Assembly (NCBI GenBank): GCA_029931535.1
Contig: JAQPZY010001692.1
Span: 1,775,001-1,839,000, forward strand
DNA: 64,000 nt
Reading direction: 5' to 3'
Source: Margaritifera margaritifera
Taxonomy: Eukaryota > Mollusca > Bivalvia > Unionida > Margaritiferidae
Shown: one piece after another, positions 12,801 to 27,800 of the stretch
Position numbering within the stretch: the first letter of the stretch is position 1
Layout: the number at the start of each line of letters is the position of its first letter
Notes under the pieces: model-generated
Database searches by the model: none
What the model was told of the DNA's origin: nothing
What the model saw: only the letters and a program-made list of their open reading frames with translations
Translations under genes and position numbers: made by a program

Positions 12801-15800
12801 ATGGTTACAGCAATGTTCAAATAAATCATTTGTTTTTTCTTTAGAAGAAAAGAAAGCCTAATACAGAATTAATCCATTTTATACAACAAATGAGGTTTAA
12901 TTCAATGTGATTGTTTAAATGTATGACATTTATGGAATGGGGAGAAAATCTAGACATGAATTGTGATGGATTTTTTTGTCAGGTGCCATCTGTTTGAGAT
13001 GTTACAACTTTACATATTTCAGAACATATGATTGGTACATATATATTAAAATTTAGGCCTGTATTTAATCAATTTTACCTTGCATCTTTTTCTAAATGAC
13101 TCTTTTTATGCCAGTAGGCATGATGTTGATGCCAATATTCCCTTGACATATGAGCAAAATACAAATGTATCACATGGTAACATCCAGATCAATTTATAGC
13201 AATGTCTTGTATGTACTCTCTACATCTACATGTAACTTTACATATTGTTTTGTCTAAAATGAATTAATTTCTTTTTTGTTTTTGATAATACAGTTTTCTT
13301 GCAATTAAAACTTTCTGGATTCACAAAAGTAAGCAGTTTATAAGTAAATTTAAAACAAATTTGATTGTTATATACAACAATTATATTCACTGATGTCAAA
13401 CTTTCACAGAAATGTAGAACAAATTTTTCTCATTTCAGTTTAGATGTAAATTAAAGTGTACCACACTTAAAATATCATTTTATGTTTATTTTTCATATCA
13501 TGACTTAAATTTTACAATTGTCAAACATAATGTCTACATAAACATATATTTATGTCAATAAGTCGTACAAAAAATCTGCATCAATTTTTTTTAATTTTGA
13601 GAGTTCAAAGTTTTTTTCAATATTGTATAATACCATAAATGTTTTGTATGAGTAACACTGCAGATTTTACAATGTTAAGATTGTGTGTAACTTGATATGT
13701 ATCATTTAGATAAAAAGTAAATTCTTTTGTTTCAATAACATCCATCAGAGAATAAGTTAAATTTTAATTGTGATACGAATTATTTATTTGCTTTCTAATA
13801 GCTTTAACACAATCCTACAAATAAAAATAAGCTGCTTTTACATGTTAATTACTATTTTTTTTAAAATCTACAATACAACCAAAACCTATTAAAAAAAATA
13901 TCAACCCTATTAACTCAATAAACTATCTTCCCACAAGTACAATACTAAAATACAATATTAAAAAATTAAGTATTACTTTAATTTCTAAACTTAGTTTGGT
14001 TTGGTTTGGTTTTTTGGGGTTTAACACCACTTTTCAGCATATGTTAGGCTATACATGGCAGCCAGTATATTTGATGGAGGAAGACCGACCCCAGGAAGAA
14101 CCACCAACCCACAGGAAGCTACTGGCAAGCTTTCTCACATACCCACATTGGTCGAGCCGAGACTTGAACTCACATGGACAGAGCTGAGATGTGCGAGTGA
14201 TCTGTAAAGGATAGCGCCTTAGACCAATCTGCCACCTGGGGCCCGAGTAAATTAAGTAAATTATAATCAGATTGATTTTTTACATACTGTCCAACAGTTG
14301 CAACACCAAGAAAGACCTGGCTCTAAATGTGCGTTTAATCTTACTGGCTGATTAATGGCTTAAGTACTACTTATAGCCAAACAGAATTCAATCTTTTTCT
14401 AGATGATTCCCAATGGGAATTTACTTGATTATATGCAAGGTCTATCCTAGAAATGAAGAAGGGTCCACTGAAGGCACTGATGCTCTACTGACCAAAAAGA
14501 ATTTCCAGGAATTCAAGATAAGACCATTTCTTCCTTTTAACTACAAAATGTTGAAACCATCTCTGATATTCTTCAGCAATAACAAGATTTTCAAATTAGC
14601 TGCTGTGGACGTCAGATTGGTACCCTTTTCATTTAGGACCAACAAGACATCGTAAAAAGCCTTCTGGTGTAAACCCCATGTTGATATGACTTTCTGATTT
14701 GGAAAAGCAACAATAACAAGATTTTTAAGATGGCTGCCATACTGGATATAAGATTGGCACCATTTCCATTTATGATCAACTAGACACCAAAGAAGTCTTT
14801 TAGTGAAAACCCCATGTTGATATGACCATCCATTCAGCAGGAGTAGCAATAACAACATTTTCAAGATGGCCACTGTGGCACCCATTTTGGACATCAGATC
14901 GGCACTATTTTCATTTAGGACCATCTAGACATAATAAGAAGTCTTCTAGTGAAAACTCCATGTCAATATGACTTTCCATTCAGGATGAGTATCGATAAGA
15001 AGATTTTCAAGATGGCTGCTGGGGTGTCCACACTGGACACCAGATCAGCACCATGTTCATTTAGGACCAACTAGAGATCATAAGAAGTCTTTTCGTGAAA
15101 ACATCATCTTGACACAATGATCCATTCAGGAAGAGTAGCGATAACAAGATTTTCAAGATGGCTGCAGTGGTGGCCATATTGGATGTCCAAGCAGCACCAT
15201 TTTCATTTAGGACCAACTTGACCATTGGATGAATGTGTGTAAAGTTTCATGGCAATCCTCCAAGTAGTTTAGGAGGAGTAGTGATAACAAACTTGTGTTA
15301 ATGGATGGATGGATGACAGATGATGGATGATAGGCCCTCCATAGACCAGAAGAGCTAAAAATTAAGAGGGAAACTTGCCCCTCCATTTGAAAAAAAGGGG
15401 GGAATGTTCTGAATAATGGCAAGATTTAATGAAGAAGTAAAGGTAGGCTTGAAAATATGATATGTGATTTCTTAGAAAATATTATATGGTTAAATTATAC
15501 TCTTTCTTTATCAGATCCATTTATTGACCCTTGTAGTGACTGACATTGTGTAACATTTTCGTTTTTAAACACTGAAATGCTCTTGCTAAAACTGAGATAT
15601 TGAGAGCACAAGAACCAATTTGGACATGATGCTAGTGAAAGCGTCAATTTCTTCCTGTAAATGGGTCCTAGGTATACGAATACTGAGTAAAAATTTAAAT
15701 AACGTTCATTGAGTCCAAGTTACTGGTTTCGTACCTCAAATAAATTACTGTCTTTCTCTCATAAGTTTTGAGTTTGATCGTATACCCATGTTACTGCAAT

Positions 15801-18800
15801 AAATGATGCCAATATTACTGCAAAAAATAATGCTGTTACTTACCGGTATTCTACATTGGAAAACACATACGAGTCCACTGCAGACTTGACAAAGTACATA
15901 CAACTTCTAAACTACATTGGAGACTTCACTCATGTTACTGGAATACCATTGTCTAGTTCCTAAACATGTATGAAGCAGCTTGGTAAAACTGAGTCACACA
16001 GAAAACCCTATCTCAACTTAATATGCAACCTCAAATCGGTTAATACTACAAGACATACATGTATTTACAATGCATCATACATGTATAAAAACTGACTACA
16101 TGCAACTTGTCATTGTATGGGGACCCTAAACCATAGGTGAATTCAGTGGACTACAAACTGAGATTCTAGTCTATGACAGAGTCCATGCTGGACTAAAATT
16201 TTTAGGCAATAGGACTTCCATCCCCTGCCATAACAGGACAAAGTGGTGGGAAAATATGAATGCATGGAATTTCATGTCTTTGAACATCATGTGTGAATTT
16301 TTGCCTAGAACCTCACATAAGGCACAAAACTTCAAATATATACCAAAATATCTCATATGTACATTGAAATATATCTCATATGTATACAAAAATATCTCGC
16401 ATTTGCCATAACGGTGCCACAGACATTTGCTTTGCTTGACCAAATTTTACCAAGGTCAGAAAATGTACATAACTTACGAATTACTCTGAACAGTAATGAA
16501 GTCTCTAGGAAGCTTTCCCCAGTTCCCCTGGTGCAACACTATCTATAGTAGTCGGGCACGTGTGTCTACATCCATGACAGCCGCTCAAGAACTAATGACT
16601 GCTGATGACAATTTGCCAGCAAAATATCAAATGGCACATAACAATACCTCTTCAGAGACAACAAAGTGATTCAAATGTTCAAACTAATATGTGTATAAAG
16701 GTACATCTAGACCACTAGTCCAATATGTGTATAAAGGTACATCTAGACCACTAGTCTAATATGTGTATAAAGGTACATCTAGACCACTGGTCTAATATGT
16801 GTATAAAGATACATCTAGACCACTAGTCTAATATGTGTATAAAGGTACATCTAGACCACTAGTCCAATATGTGTGTAAAGGTATATCTAGACCACTAGAC
16901 TAATATGTGTATAAAGGTACATCTAGACCACTAGTCCAATATGTGTCCAATATGTGTATAAAGGTATATCTAGACTGCTAGTCTAATAGGTGTATAAAGG
17001 TACATCTAGACCACTAGTCTAATATGTGTATAAAGGTACATCTAGACCACTAGTCTAATATGTGAATAAAGGTACATCTAGACCACTAGTCCAATATGTG
17101 TATAAAGGTACATCTAGACCACTAGTTCAATATGTGTATAAAGGCACATCTATACCACTATAGTCTGGACCCGTTCATTATGAATCATGCACCACCTCCG
17201 GTCTTCGAAAGTATTTACCTAGCACAGTTACTATCTAGATAAGGATTATTTAATCCCTTTATGCCTTACAAATTTCAAACCAAACATTGTTCTGTCTGTG
17301 CAAACATATTTAATTTGGAAAAATAAAGTTGTTAACAGCGAGTGCAATGTTCAAAAAATGCTATTTATAGTACAATGACAGCTTAATAAATGTCATAAGG
17401 TGCATAGTTATGATGCGGATATTTGCAAAGCTAAAAATAAAAGTTGATACGTTTATACGGCATATATTATATGCCACATTTCAAAATAATGCAGTCTGAA
17501 TAAAAATGGCTTTATATTTGTGAAACATTCATAATTAAGTATAATTTAAAATGTTCGTGCTTTGACTACATTTAAAGTAATAATTAAAATATTCAGATGA
17601 TAATATTTTTGAAACTTTTTTTTTACCAAATCAGTGATGAATAAAAAAAAAAAAGAAATAATATTGTCAAATAAAATGGTTGATAGTTTTATTGTAAGGT
17701 ACATGGTTGTGATGTGGATCTATACTGTATACACCATGCAAGATCCCTCTCACTTTAATGACTCTGACTATAAAAAAAGGATACAAAACAACAGTAACAA
17801 AATTCTCTGAATCATAAGTATGTCATTCTCTAAATCATAAATATGTAAGATAATTAGATTATAGATTTGTATCATTTTTATATTATATGTTAAACATTCC
17901 ACAAAAAATGCAGTATGAACAGAAGTGTCTTCACCATATAAACATGTTTAATTCATATTTAGATAACATTTAGCATGCCAGCAATTTGATTAACATTTAA
18001 CAGGAATATGTAATGTAGACATTATTATTATTATTATTATTGTTGTTGTTGTTGTTGTAGATGTTGTTGAAAATACAAATAATTCCTAAATATAAGTGTA
18101 AATGTCTGATAAACATTAAAATCATTATTATTAAGATCATTTATTTTAAAATCTGATTAAATTTCTGAATTTTAAAATTCTGATAAAAAATATTAGCCAT
18201 TATTATACAATATTATTTCTATTTTTATTTGTATTCATCATTGATCTGGCAAAAAAGCACTGTCATCTGAATATTGTAATTATTATTTTAATTATTACTT
18301 ATTCTACATGCATATATATATGGTTCTTTCTGTCTTCTATAATAATAATAATAATAATGTCTAAATTACTTGCTATTTTCAATGTACTTAATTATGATTT
18401 TTACAAAAATATTATAAAGCCATTTTTATTCAGAATGCATATTCTTGGAATATGTGGCATATAATTAACAAGGAAATGATAAAGTCCATTGACTTACATT
18501 ACATTTTTTTTTCTTCAGAGAATTTTGTCACTGTAGTTTCATACCCTTTACTTTAATTTCACTGGTTACAGTGGTTGGTATCTTGCACATTGTATACAGT
18601 ATAAAGGTACTGACTTTTATTGGCACCCCGACAAAAGCATGCAGGACAATAGCGCACAAAGACAAAAATGCACAGTACAAAAACGCACCAACAATTGATG
18701 CACATTGTATGTGTCTTGTCAAGAAAAGACTAACAAATACAGCATTAAAGATCATTAAGCATAGTTTATTTATTAATATCTCAATATGCAGAAAAACATC

Positions 18801-21800
18801 GTTAAAGAACAAATAACATCATTATTATCTCAATATGCAGAAATATAGCATTTAATAATTTTTCAAATGTTCATTATTACACGTGTCTTCTACAGTGTGA
18901 CGTTATGCGCGATTCAGAGCAGATAATCCATTATTGACACATTGCCATATGTCAGAATTAAAGCTTGCAGGAGCTGCTTGAGTTGAACATATTTCGACTT
19001 CTACGCTTCGGGATGTCTAATGCCAGATTGATAGCTTTCGATCTGCAGCTCCACATAATCCTGTTTCTTGCGGAAATGGTCAATCAGCTTGTAGACCAAC
19101 GGATGATGACAATCGACTGTTTGCTGGAATGAATGATGCCAAGCCTCCACTGAATTGTTGGTACGTGGCAAATTGTCATTCACGTGATCACGCATGTTCC
19201 TCAAGTCGACTGGAAATCTCAGATGTGCTTGACCACATCTTCCCAATAATCGTCAAACGCTACTGGTATGTCAGCAACTGGGACAAAGCAGAGAGCTAAC
19301 AACATTTTGACATGCATGTGCAAGTTTTCATTGTCACTATATGAATCTGCTAAATGATATTCTTGCACTTTGCACCAAAGACACTGGCTGAGATGGGAAA
19401 AACATCCAACTATCTGGGCTCCCTAGAACATTGTTTTGCAACTGTTTTTACTAGTTTTTCTCGAAATCTGATAGCCATTACGTAAAATATGCTCTTTCTG
19501 AGTCTGCGATTCGGTTCTTTCCATGACTGCAAATGTTTAGGCCTGAACATATTTTGTGCTATTTATACAGTTTCGGGTATGCAAATAGCTTTGAAGAATG
19601 ACTCCTCAAATAACATTTGGAACTTTAAAATGATGTCACTTACTATTTAATTTCTACTTCTATTCTGCGCTCTTTTGTCTTTGCGTGCATATGTCGGGTG
19701 TTTTAAGCTGCGCTCTTTTGTCAGCCTGCTTTCGTCCCATGTGCTTTTGTCAGGACACCACTTTTATTTTTACCTTTGTGAGCATCCACATCACAACCAT
19801 GCACCTTACAATGTGTATTAGGCTGTCATTGTACTATAAATAGCATTTCTTTAACATAGTACTTGAATAATCCTCAGCTAGATTGTAACTGTGTCAGGTA
19901 AATACTTTCGAAGACTGGAGGTGGTGCACGATTCATAATGGAACGCATCCAGACTATAGTCTAATATGTGTATAAAAGTACATCTAGACCACTAGTCTAT
20001 TATGTGTATAAAGGTACATCTAGACCACTAGTCTAATATGTGTATAAAGGTACATATAAACCACTAGTCTAATATGTCTATAAAGGTAAATATAGACTAC
20101 TAGTCTAATATGTCTATAAAGGTACATCTAGTCCACCAGTCTAATATGTCTATAAAGGTAAATATAGACTACTAGTCTAATATGTCTATAAAGGTAAATA
20201 TAGACTACTAGTCTAATATGTCTATAAAGGTACATCTAGTCCACCAGTCTAATATGTCTATAAAGGTAAATATAGACCACTAGTCTAATATGTCTATAAA
20301 GGTAAATATAGACCACTAGTCTAATATGTGTATAAAGGTAAATATAGACCACTAGTCTAATATGTGAATAAAATTTTATAGAGGTACCTTAAACAATTTT
20401 GGAGTTTTTATCCGAACATGAAAGTGTGAATGATGGATGGATGAATAAACAGAGAATGACTAAATGTTAAAAATATTGAAACTGAAGAATTTACATGGGC
20501 ACAGCTACACCACTAGTTTAACATGTATACCAAATTGATGGAACCCATTTCTATAACAACTAAAAATGAAGAACAAGGTACAAATGTATTATATCAGCGA
20601 TTAAAGAGGAGATGCAACCACACTTGACATAATGCTTTGACAAATCACATGCATTCAAGGCAAGCAAATATTTACAATTACACAAGATTTCAAAGAATAT
20701 TTCACCAAATAATGCGCAATAAAGTGTCAGTGCATTTTTAAATTAGAAAATCAAAATATCCATGAAAGATTGTATCAAACCGGTTGAGTTGTGATTTTAT
20801 AGCTGACTGACATCTCTCTCTTTATTCATAGTTGACAAGCTAACTACATTTATGGACCTTGACATGGGTAATTTTACCAGTGAAATGAAAACAGAATGCA
20901 GAATGTATGCAATGAATGATGAATGCAATTTGAAGGAAACAGCAAATACAAAACTTATTTCATGAATGGATTTGAAAATCTATTTACATGTATTTTGATC
21001 TGCAGCCAAATTTCCAAAGTTGATATTCTGGGATCAGAGTTTTCACATAGACAATATTTCACTACTTTCAATCTGTGATAATGTAGTTGCAGTTATGTAT
21101 TTATTTATTATAAATTAAATGCTGTTTTTTTTATTTTATTAATTTTGTATTTTTATTATTTTAAGTAAGAGAAGTTACAAAAGCAATAGTTCTCTCCATT
21201 TAACACTAACTAGAATGGAAATGTCAACTTTGATCAATGCAAATGAACAAAAATGAAAGGAAACAATGAATGGAAGCAATAAAGTGAAATGCAGAATGAA
21301 TGCAAATGAAATACAAATGAAGCATAAATAAAATGCCGATTTTGGTAAAATTACCCAGTTCAGGGTCAGTAGATGTTTCATCACTCTTCTAGTTTAAATC
21401 AATAGAAAAAATTTAAAACTGTCAAATGTAAAGTGCTAGAAGACAAAGCTTTCTTTCTTATTGACGTTCTTTGGAGTTTAATCACTTTTGAGACTATAAT
21501 GTGTACAATTTAAACTGCTCACCATGTTTATCTTTTCATCTTTTATATGATACATTCATAGTTTTAGAGATAACAGCTGATTCAACAGCAATAGATAAGC
21601 AGGTAAGCAAACTATCTTTATACATTAAAAAGGTCATTTATGAAGCTAAAAGATTTCCACAAGCAATTTTCTCTAGTGTTTAACAAATAAAAGTGAACAT
21701 CAAATACAAATTACCAAAATACTTTTCACACTAAGTCAATCTAATAAGTAATATTATGCAAGGCTGTATGGCTTAATTGGTTTGGGTTTAAATTCAGAGT

Positions 21801-24800
21801 AAATACACACACAAAAAAATAGAATGATGTAGTCTCACCTGGTTTGGAGTTGCTTCTTAGATGATATATTAGTCTTAGAAACAGCCTTGGCATCATGGCC
21901 TCTGCCACTGCCAACAAGTCACCAGGTGGCTCTGATAGTTGGTGCTTCCGGTCTGGTCCATGACGCAGACAGAATCTAGAAGATGAATAATTGATACTAT
22001 CAAACTCTGGATCAGGCTGTCATAAAGCCCTAGTAGGTATTTCTGTTTTTACTAAAATTGTTTCATTTTGTTCTCTGCTAGGTACACAAGTGGTAAAAAA
22101 ACACACAAAACCCATTATGACTACAAAAAGCAAAGTTTACAGCAGCACTAAACTTTTTTATATACACCACTCCCTCGATAACCCATGCACAACGGGGTCC
22201 ACAAACGTAGACCGCAGCATAAGTGAGGGCGCAAGTTACAGAGGGAACTCTTAAAAAAAAATTAACAAAGGGATGGACATTGATGGTGAAAAGGTTAAAT
22301 GGCTGAATACTCATTTTGCAATCCCATTGTCAATAAATAGCTTTTCCTAATGAAGCTGTTGACTTTTCTGCATAAATTACCTTTATTTTCAAGATAACAA
22401 TCTCTGAAAGATCATAAAAACATTACTCCAAGAGGTTTCAACACACATCACATGTGTACCAGTGAAAACATTGTGTATTACATCACTGCTTTTTGCATGT
22501 GAATGTGGATACATTCTAGTGTAGTGCTATTGTTGATTCAGATCCAAACAAGATTCTTTTATTAAAAATGGACATTTATTTTGAGAAACAACATCAAAAC
22601 TCAATTTTGTATTGTTCTATTAGTAATAAATAATAATGCAGAGATTTCACTGCAAGTAATAGCAAAATGTCAGCTCATCCTTGAGCAAACTTCTGAGTGC
22701 CAATTCAGGAATTTTAAGTTCACTACAAACTTTGGAACTCGCTTCTCCATAACAAACCCTATCTGTGAAACTCAGCTTTTATTGCACCTAGTACGCATTT
22801 CGCTTGGTTCTCTTGCTATCCTTGATCACATCTGCAAATGAGTAGGACTAATGTTAGATACTTTTAATTATGTTACTTTACATAATATTTAAAATAGTGT
22901 TCGATTGGCCACTGAAATGAATTGACTTGACACACGATCGTGTCTGCAAACTTTTATGTAGGTAGAATTTGTATACCTTTTAATATTTTCTATTCTACCC
23001 CTTTACTTTATTTGATACAAAAAATGTAATTAACATAATATTACAAAGAAGGTCAAGTTTTAATTGATTGTAATAATGCAACATACCATTTCGCAAGCAG
23101 GAATTCAAAACACAGTCACTTAATTCGGTTCTCACAGAAATGCTGGTTGGCATCACTGTGACAATTGACACTTTTAACATTTAAATACAAGAGGGCATAT
23201 ACACTGATGATAATTACAATGAAACTGAATTAAAAGATAAGATTGAAACACGAATTTCACTTGACAAGATGTATTTTTTTCTTAAAGTGGTGCCAGCAGT
23301 AGATATTAATAACATTTTAATTGATCAATATTTCATCGCATATTGTTATTTACAGTGTACTCTGAATTTTTTTAATAAAGAAAATATAACAAAATACATG
23401 ACTTCTCATTAAAAGTTGTGAACTTCATGACATTGATTCAAATTTCCGGGAACTAACCATTGTTTTCAACAATAAAATGAGCAATATATCAAGGTTTCAT
23501 TTTCCAATTTTGATCACGATTTTATTCATGTTCAGCAAATATAGATCTATTTTTGGCAGTATTTTTTTTAATAGAAAAAATGAGATTCACACCTTCCCCG
23601 ACATTATAAGCGGGTTAGTGAGTTATCTGGGTGTGCTAAAACAAGGGAGTGGTGTATATGAAAATGTACACCTTAACCTTGTGTGATGGTAACAATAAGA
23701 ACTGATCTCTTTGTCTTAATTGCTTTTGGTGGTGAGATACAGGTTCTCTCAAACTGTTTAAATTATGTCTTTATATATTGCCGGGTCTATTAAAGGACAC
23801 ATAATTGTGAAATTCATGCTAATTTCTCAACAAGAGTCCATCAAAGGGACTGACGCTCTATTGGGTAAAAAAGAATTTCCAGGAATTCAAGATAAGACCA
23901 TTTCCTCTTTGTAACTGTTGAGCACTGAAACCATCTTGAGCAATAAGATTTTCAAATTAGCCACTGTGGTAGCCATATTTGATGTAATATTGGCACCATT
24001 TTCATTTAGGATAAATTGGACACCATTAGAAGACTTTTGGTGAAAACCCCATGTTGATATGACCATCCATTCAGGCAAAATACTGACAAGATTTTCAATA
24101 TGTTCATTGTGGCAGCCATTTTTGAGGTCAGATCGGCACCATTTTCATTCAGGACCAACTAGAAATCTTAATTAGTCTTCTGATGAAAACCCCATGTCGA
24201 TATGACTTTCCATTTAGGAGGAGTAGCAGTGTCAAGATTTTCAAGATGGCTGCCATGGTGGTCATACTGGATATCAGTTCAGCACCAATTTCATTTAGAA
24301 CCAATCAGACAAAATAAGAAGTCTTCTGGACAAAACCCAATGTTGATATGACTTTCCATCTAGGAGAAGTAGCAATAAGATTTTCAAGATGGTTAATCTG
24401 GTGACCATATTTGATATCAGATCAGCAAACTTTTTATTTAAGACCAACCAGACACCATAGGAAGTCTGCCAGTGAAATGCCCATGCTGATGTGACTTTCT
24501 ATTCAGGAGGAGTAGCTTTTATTTAAAACGCTATGCTGATACGATTATCCATTCGGGTGGAGTAGCCATAACAAGAGTTTCAAGATGGCTGCTGGGGTGG
24601 CCATGTTGGACGTCTGGGCAGCACCATTTTCATTTAGGATGAACAAAACATCATAATTAGTTCTTCTGGTGAATATCCAATGCCGATAGGGCTTTACGTT
24701 CAGAAGTAGCAATAACAAGATTTTTAAGATGACTGACATGGTGGCCATATTGGACATTAGATTAGCACCAATTCATTTAGGACCAACCAGAAATCATAAG

Positions 24801-27800
24801 AAGTCTTTAAGTGAAACCCCCATGTTGATATAATCATCTAGTGAAAAGCACATGTTGATATGACCATCCATTCAGGAGGAGAAGAATGAACAAGATTTTC
24901 AAGATGGCTTCTGTAGCGACCATACTAGATATCTCAGAAGCACCATTTTCATTTAGGAACAACTAGACCTTGGGATGAATGTGTGTGTAAGTTTCATGGC
25001 AATCCTCCAAGTAGTTTAAGAGTAGTGATAACAAACTTGTGCTAATGGACAGATGGACAACGGACAAGGCCATCCCATAAGCTCTCCTGGTCTAAACATT
25101 GCACCAAAAATCAAATGAATGTGCAAAAATCAAACATTATATTTGCAAGCGCTACTTTATTTATGTCATTAAATCTCACACGTATTTACAAAAAAACAAA
25201 TTTTTTTCAAATGGAGTAGAGAATAAACTACATTTGAATAGCAGTAATACCTTACCTACTACTAATGCATTGCTGAATTTACCTGTTAGGAAGGAGGCTG
25301 ATGACCTCAACAAATCTGGTATAGAAAACAACTGCACTTACCCGTACGGTAGGAATGTTCAATACTGTAGGCTGGTAGAACGTTGGGCTACCTGCTGTGC
25401 CATCACTATAGGACCCAACGAAAAAATATCTTCGCTCTGATGCAACAAAGATCAAAGGTAAAAGGAAGAGAAGGTAGTGTGAGACCGCCATCATCTAAAG
25501 AGGAATGATTAAAATAGGCCCAAGATGTAGCAATAGCCCTAACTTTATGGGTTTTAATTCTCAGGAGAGAAAGGTAACTCTCAGTGAAGAACTGATAAGT
25601 TCTCTTGATAGTTAGGACAATCCACCTGGAAATGGTGGCCACAAAATATCAGAGGAACCCTAGAGAGAAAGAGACGATTCCAACCCTTCCTTCTCCCTTT
25701 AGAGGAAACCAAATAAAAATCTTAAAGCTCTATGGGCAAAGGAGCCTATCTTGATTATCCTCATCACAGATACAACTGAGACTGGGGATCTCATAGGAAA
25801 TGGAGCTACTGAAGGTAGCTGATTCTTAGCCAGAAACTCGGGTTGGCAAAGAAGAGAAACTGAAGCATAATAGCACTGAACTGTAAACAACCCTTTTCCA
25901 CTGACAGGGCATAAAGCTCGCTCCTTCTCCTTGCTGATGCTAAAGGAGAGCAGGAAAACAGTCTTATGAGTAAGGTTCTCAAAGGAAGCTTCACTCAAAG
26001 GTTCAGAAGTGGGCTCTGACAATGCCCAAAGAACACACAAACGATTTCATCTTGGCATTAGTGAGTGAGATACCGATCTAGACACACAAAAGATTTCATC
26101 TGGACATTAGTCAGTGAGATACCGATCTAGACACACAAAAGATTTCATATGGACATTAGTCAATGAGATGATCGATCTAGACACACAAAAGATTTCATCT
26201 GGGCATTAGTCAGTGAGATACCGATCTAGACACACAAAAGATTTCATATGGACATTAGTCAATGAGATGACCGATCTATACACACAAAAGATTTCATCTG
26301 GGCATTAGTCAGTGAGATACTGATCTAGACACACAAAATATTTCATCTGGGCATTAGTCAGTGAGATACCGATCTAGACTCTTAAGCTCAAAATACCTGA
26401 AGAGATCAGAAAGATGAGGGTCTGACCCGATGGCAGAACCCCCAGAGAACTTGAGTATTAGAAATGGCTGCCCTATAGCCCTTAATAGTGGACACAGAAT
26501 TAAAACACGAATTTTTAACTTGACGAAACTTATTTAATTGGTATTTATTTTTTTAAATGTTGCCACCGGTAGGCATTAATTAGTGACATTTTCAATGATC
26601 AAAATTTTGTCAAATATTGTTATCTACAGTGTATTGAGAATGTTGTTTATAAAGAAAATGTAACAAAATATTCATTTCATTCATTGGTTTTCTGCCCTAA
26701 AGCAGGTTCAAGGCATCCATCTTCTCCACTCTTCCCTTAGCATGGCTCTACGCTTCACGCTTGCATTTAAGTTATTCTCCTTGAGATCGTCTAGTAGCAT
26801 GATTCTATGCTTTTCTTTTGGTCGCTTTTCTTCCATTCTGCCTTCTATGACTTCTCTTAGCAGGCTTCAACTCTTAAAATGTGTCCATTCCACTTCTTCT
26901 TCCTCCTGAATATAACATTCAATAAAGTTGTCTTTTCATCAACCAATCTTGGGACCTCTTGATTTGTCCTTCAGTCACTCCAACTAACTTTCTCCATGCA
27001 CCTCCATATTCACATCTCAAATGCTTCTAGGCTTTTTTTTTACTTCCTTTCTCAGTGTCCATGTTTCTGAGCCATAGAGTGCTACACTCCATACAATGGT
27101 TTCGACAATCTTTTTCTTTAGGTCTTTGCTCATTTGTTGTGTTAGCAATTCTTTCCTCTTGTTGAATGCATCTTTGGCCATTCCAATTCTTGTTTTTATT
27201 TCATCTTGGCACCTTCATCATCTGAGATCAAAGATCCAAAATATCTAAACTTTCTCACTTGTTCTACTCTTTCTCTGTCAATTGTAATATTGAGATCTTT
27301 ACATCCTTCTCTGCAAACTCTCATGACCTTGGTCTTCTTCACATTTATCTTCATGTCGTATATCTTTCCATATTTGTTCAAGGAGTCCATCAACATTGGC
27401 AAACTACTTTCTGATCCTGAAATCATTCCTTGATCATTGGCGAACCTAACATCCTTCAGTAGCTGTCCTCCCACTAAATTCCTTCTTCCACTTCTTCCAT
27501 TGCTTCAATCATCACCATCTCTGCGTAAATGGAAAAGAGTAAAGGTGAAAGCAAAAAACCTTGCCTGACACCACGTCCAATTTGTCCTGGTTCGGAATTA
27601 CCATCTGCCATTCTTACTACTGCTTCCTGTTGTATATATAGTTTGGTAATGAGTCTGCTGTCTCTCCAATCCACATCAATCTTCTTCAGAATTTCGATCA
27701 GCTTTTCCACTTAACGCGGTCAAATGCTTACTCAAAATCGACAAAGCACATGAAAAGCCCCTCTTCATATTCTAGCCTTTGTTCACACAGGATTCTCATC

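Larger units (their letters stand above)
17161..19956. mobile_element. TA-flanked DNA transposon with long TIRs, copy A (interrupted by a MULE)
   Basis: The left end begins TAGTCTGGACCCGTTC and the right end, reversed, TAGTCTGGATGCGTTCC. The inverted repeats run for about 290 bp, through cttcgaaagtatttacct and gataaagttgttaac-like sequence. Insertion into the 36-bp unit accacTAgtctaat duplicated the dinucleotide TA (17159-17160 and 19957-19958). The interior is AT-rich, contains further inverted segments (17455-17525 against 18405-18475), and carries no transposase of its own. A MULE at 18622-19759 is nested inside. TA duplication suggests mobilisation by a Tc1/mariner-like enzyme; this is inference. 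Confidence 0.85.
11604..21838 (-). other. UBR3 intron 3
   Basis: This intron contains a tRNA-Leu-like SINE, a ~145-bp repeat block, and the nested minisatellite, TA transposon and MULE complex described separately. The stretches 11610-14000, 15360-16680 and 20550-21838 show no gene or clear repeat. Confidence 0.6.

Noticed and set aside
16684..17160. Regular 36-bp repeats resembling a CRISPR array
   Set aside because: Units are contiguous with no unique spacers, and the context is animal nuclear DNA.
17161..19956. Reading the whole TA-flanked element as one MULE with an aberrant TA duplication
   Set aside because: A separate MULE with its own ends and a 9-bp duplication lies inside, and the outer copy B lacks it.
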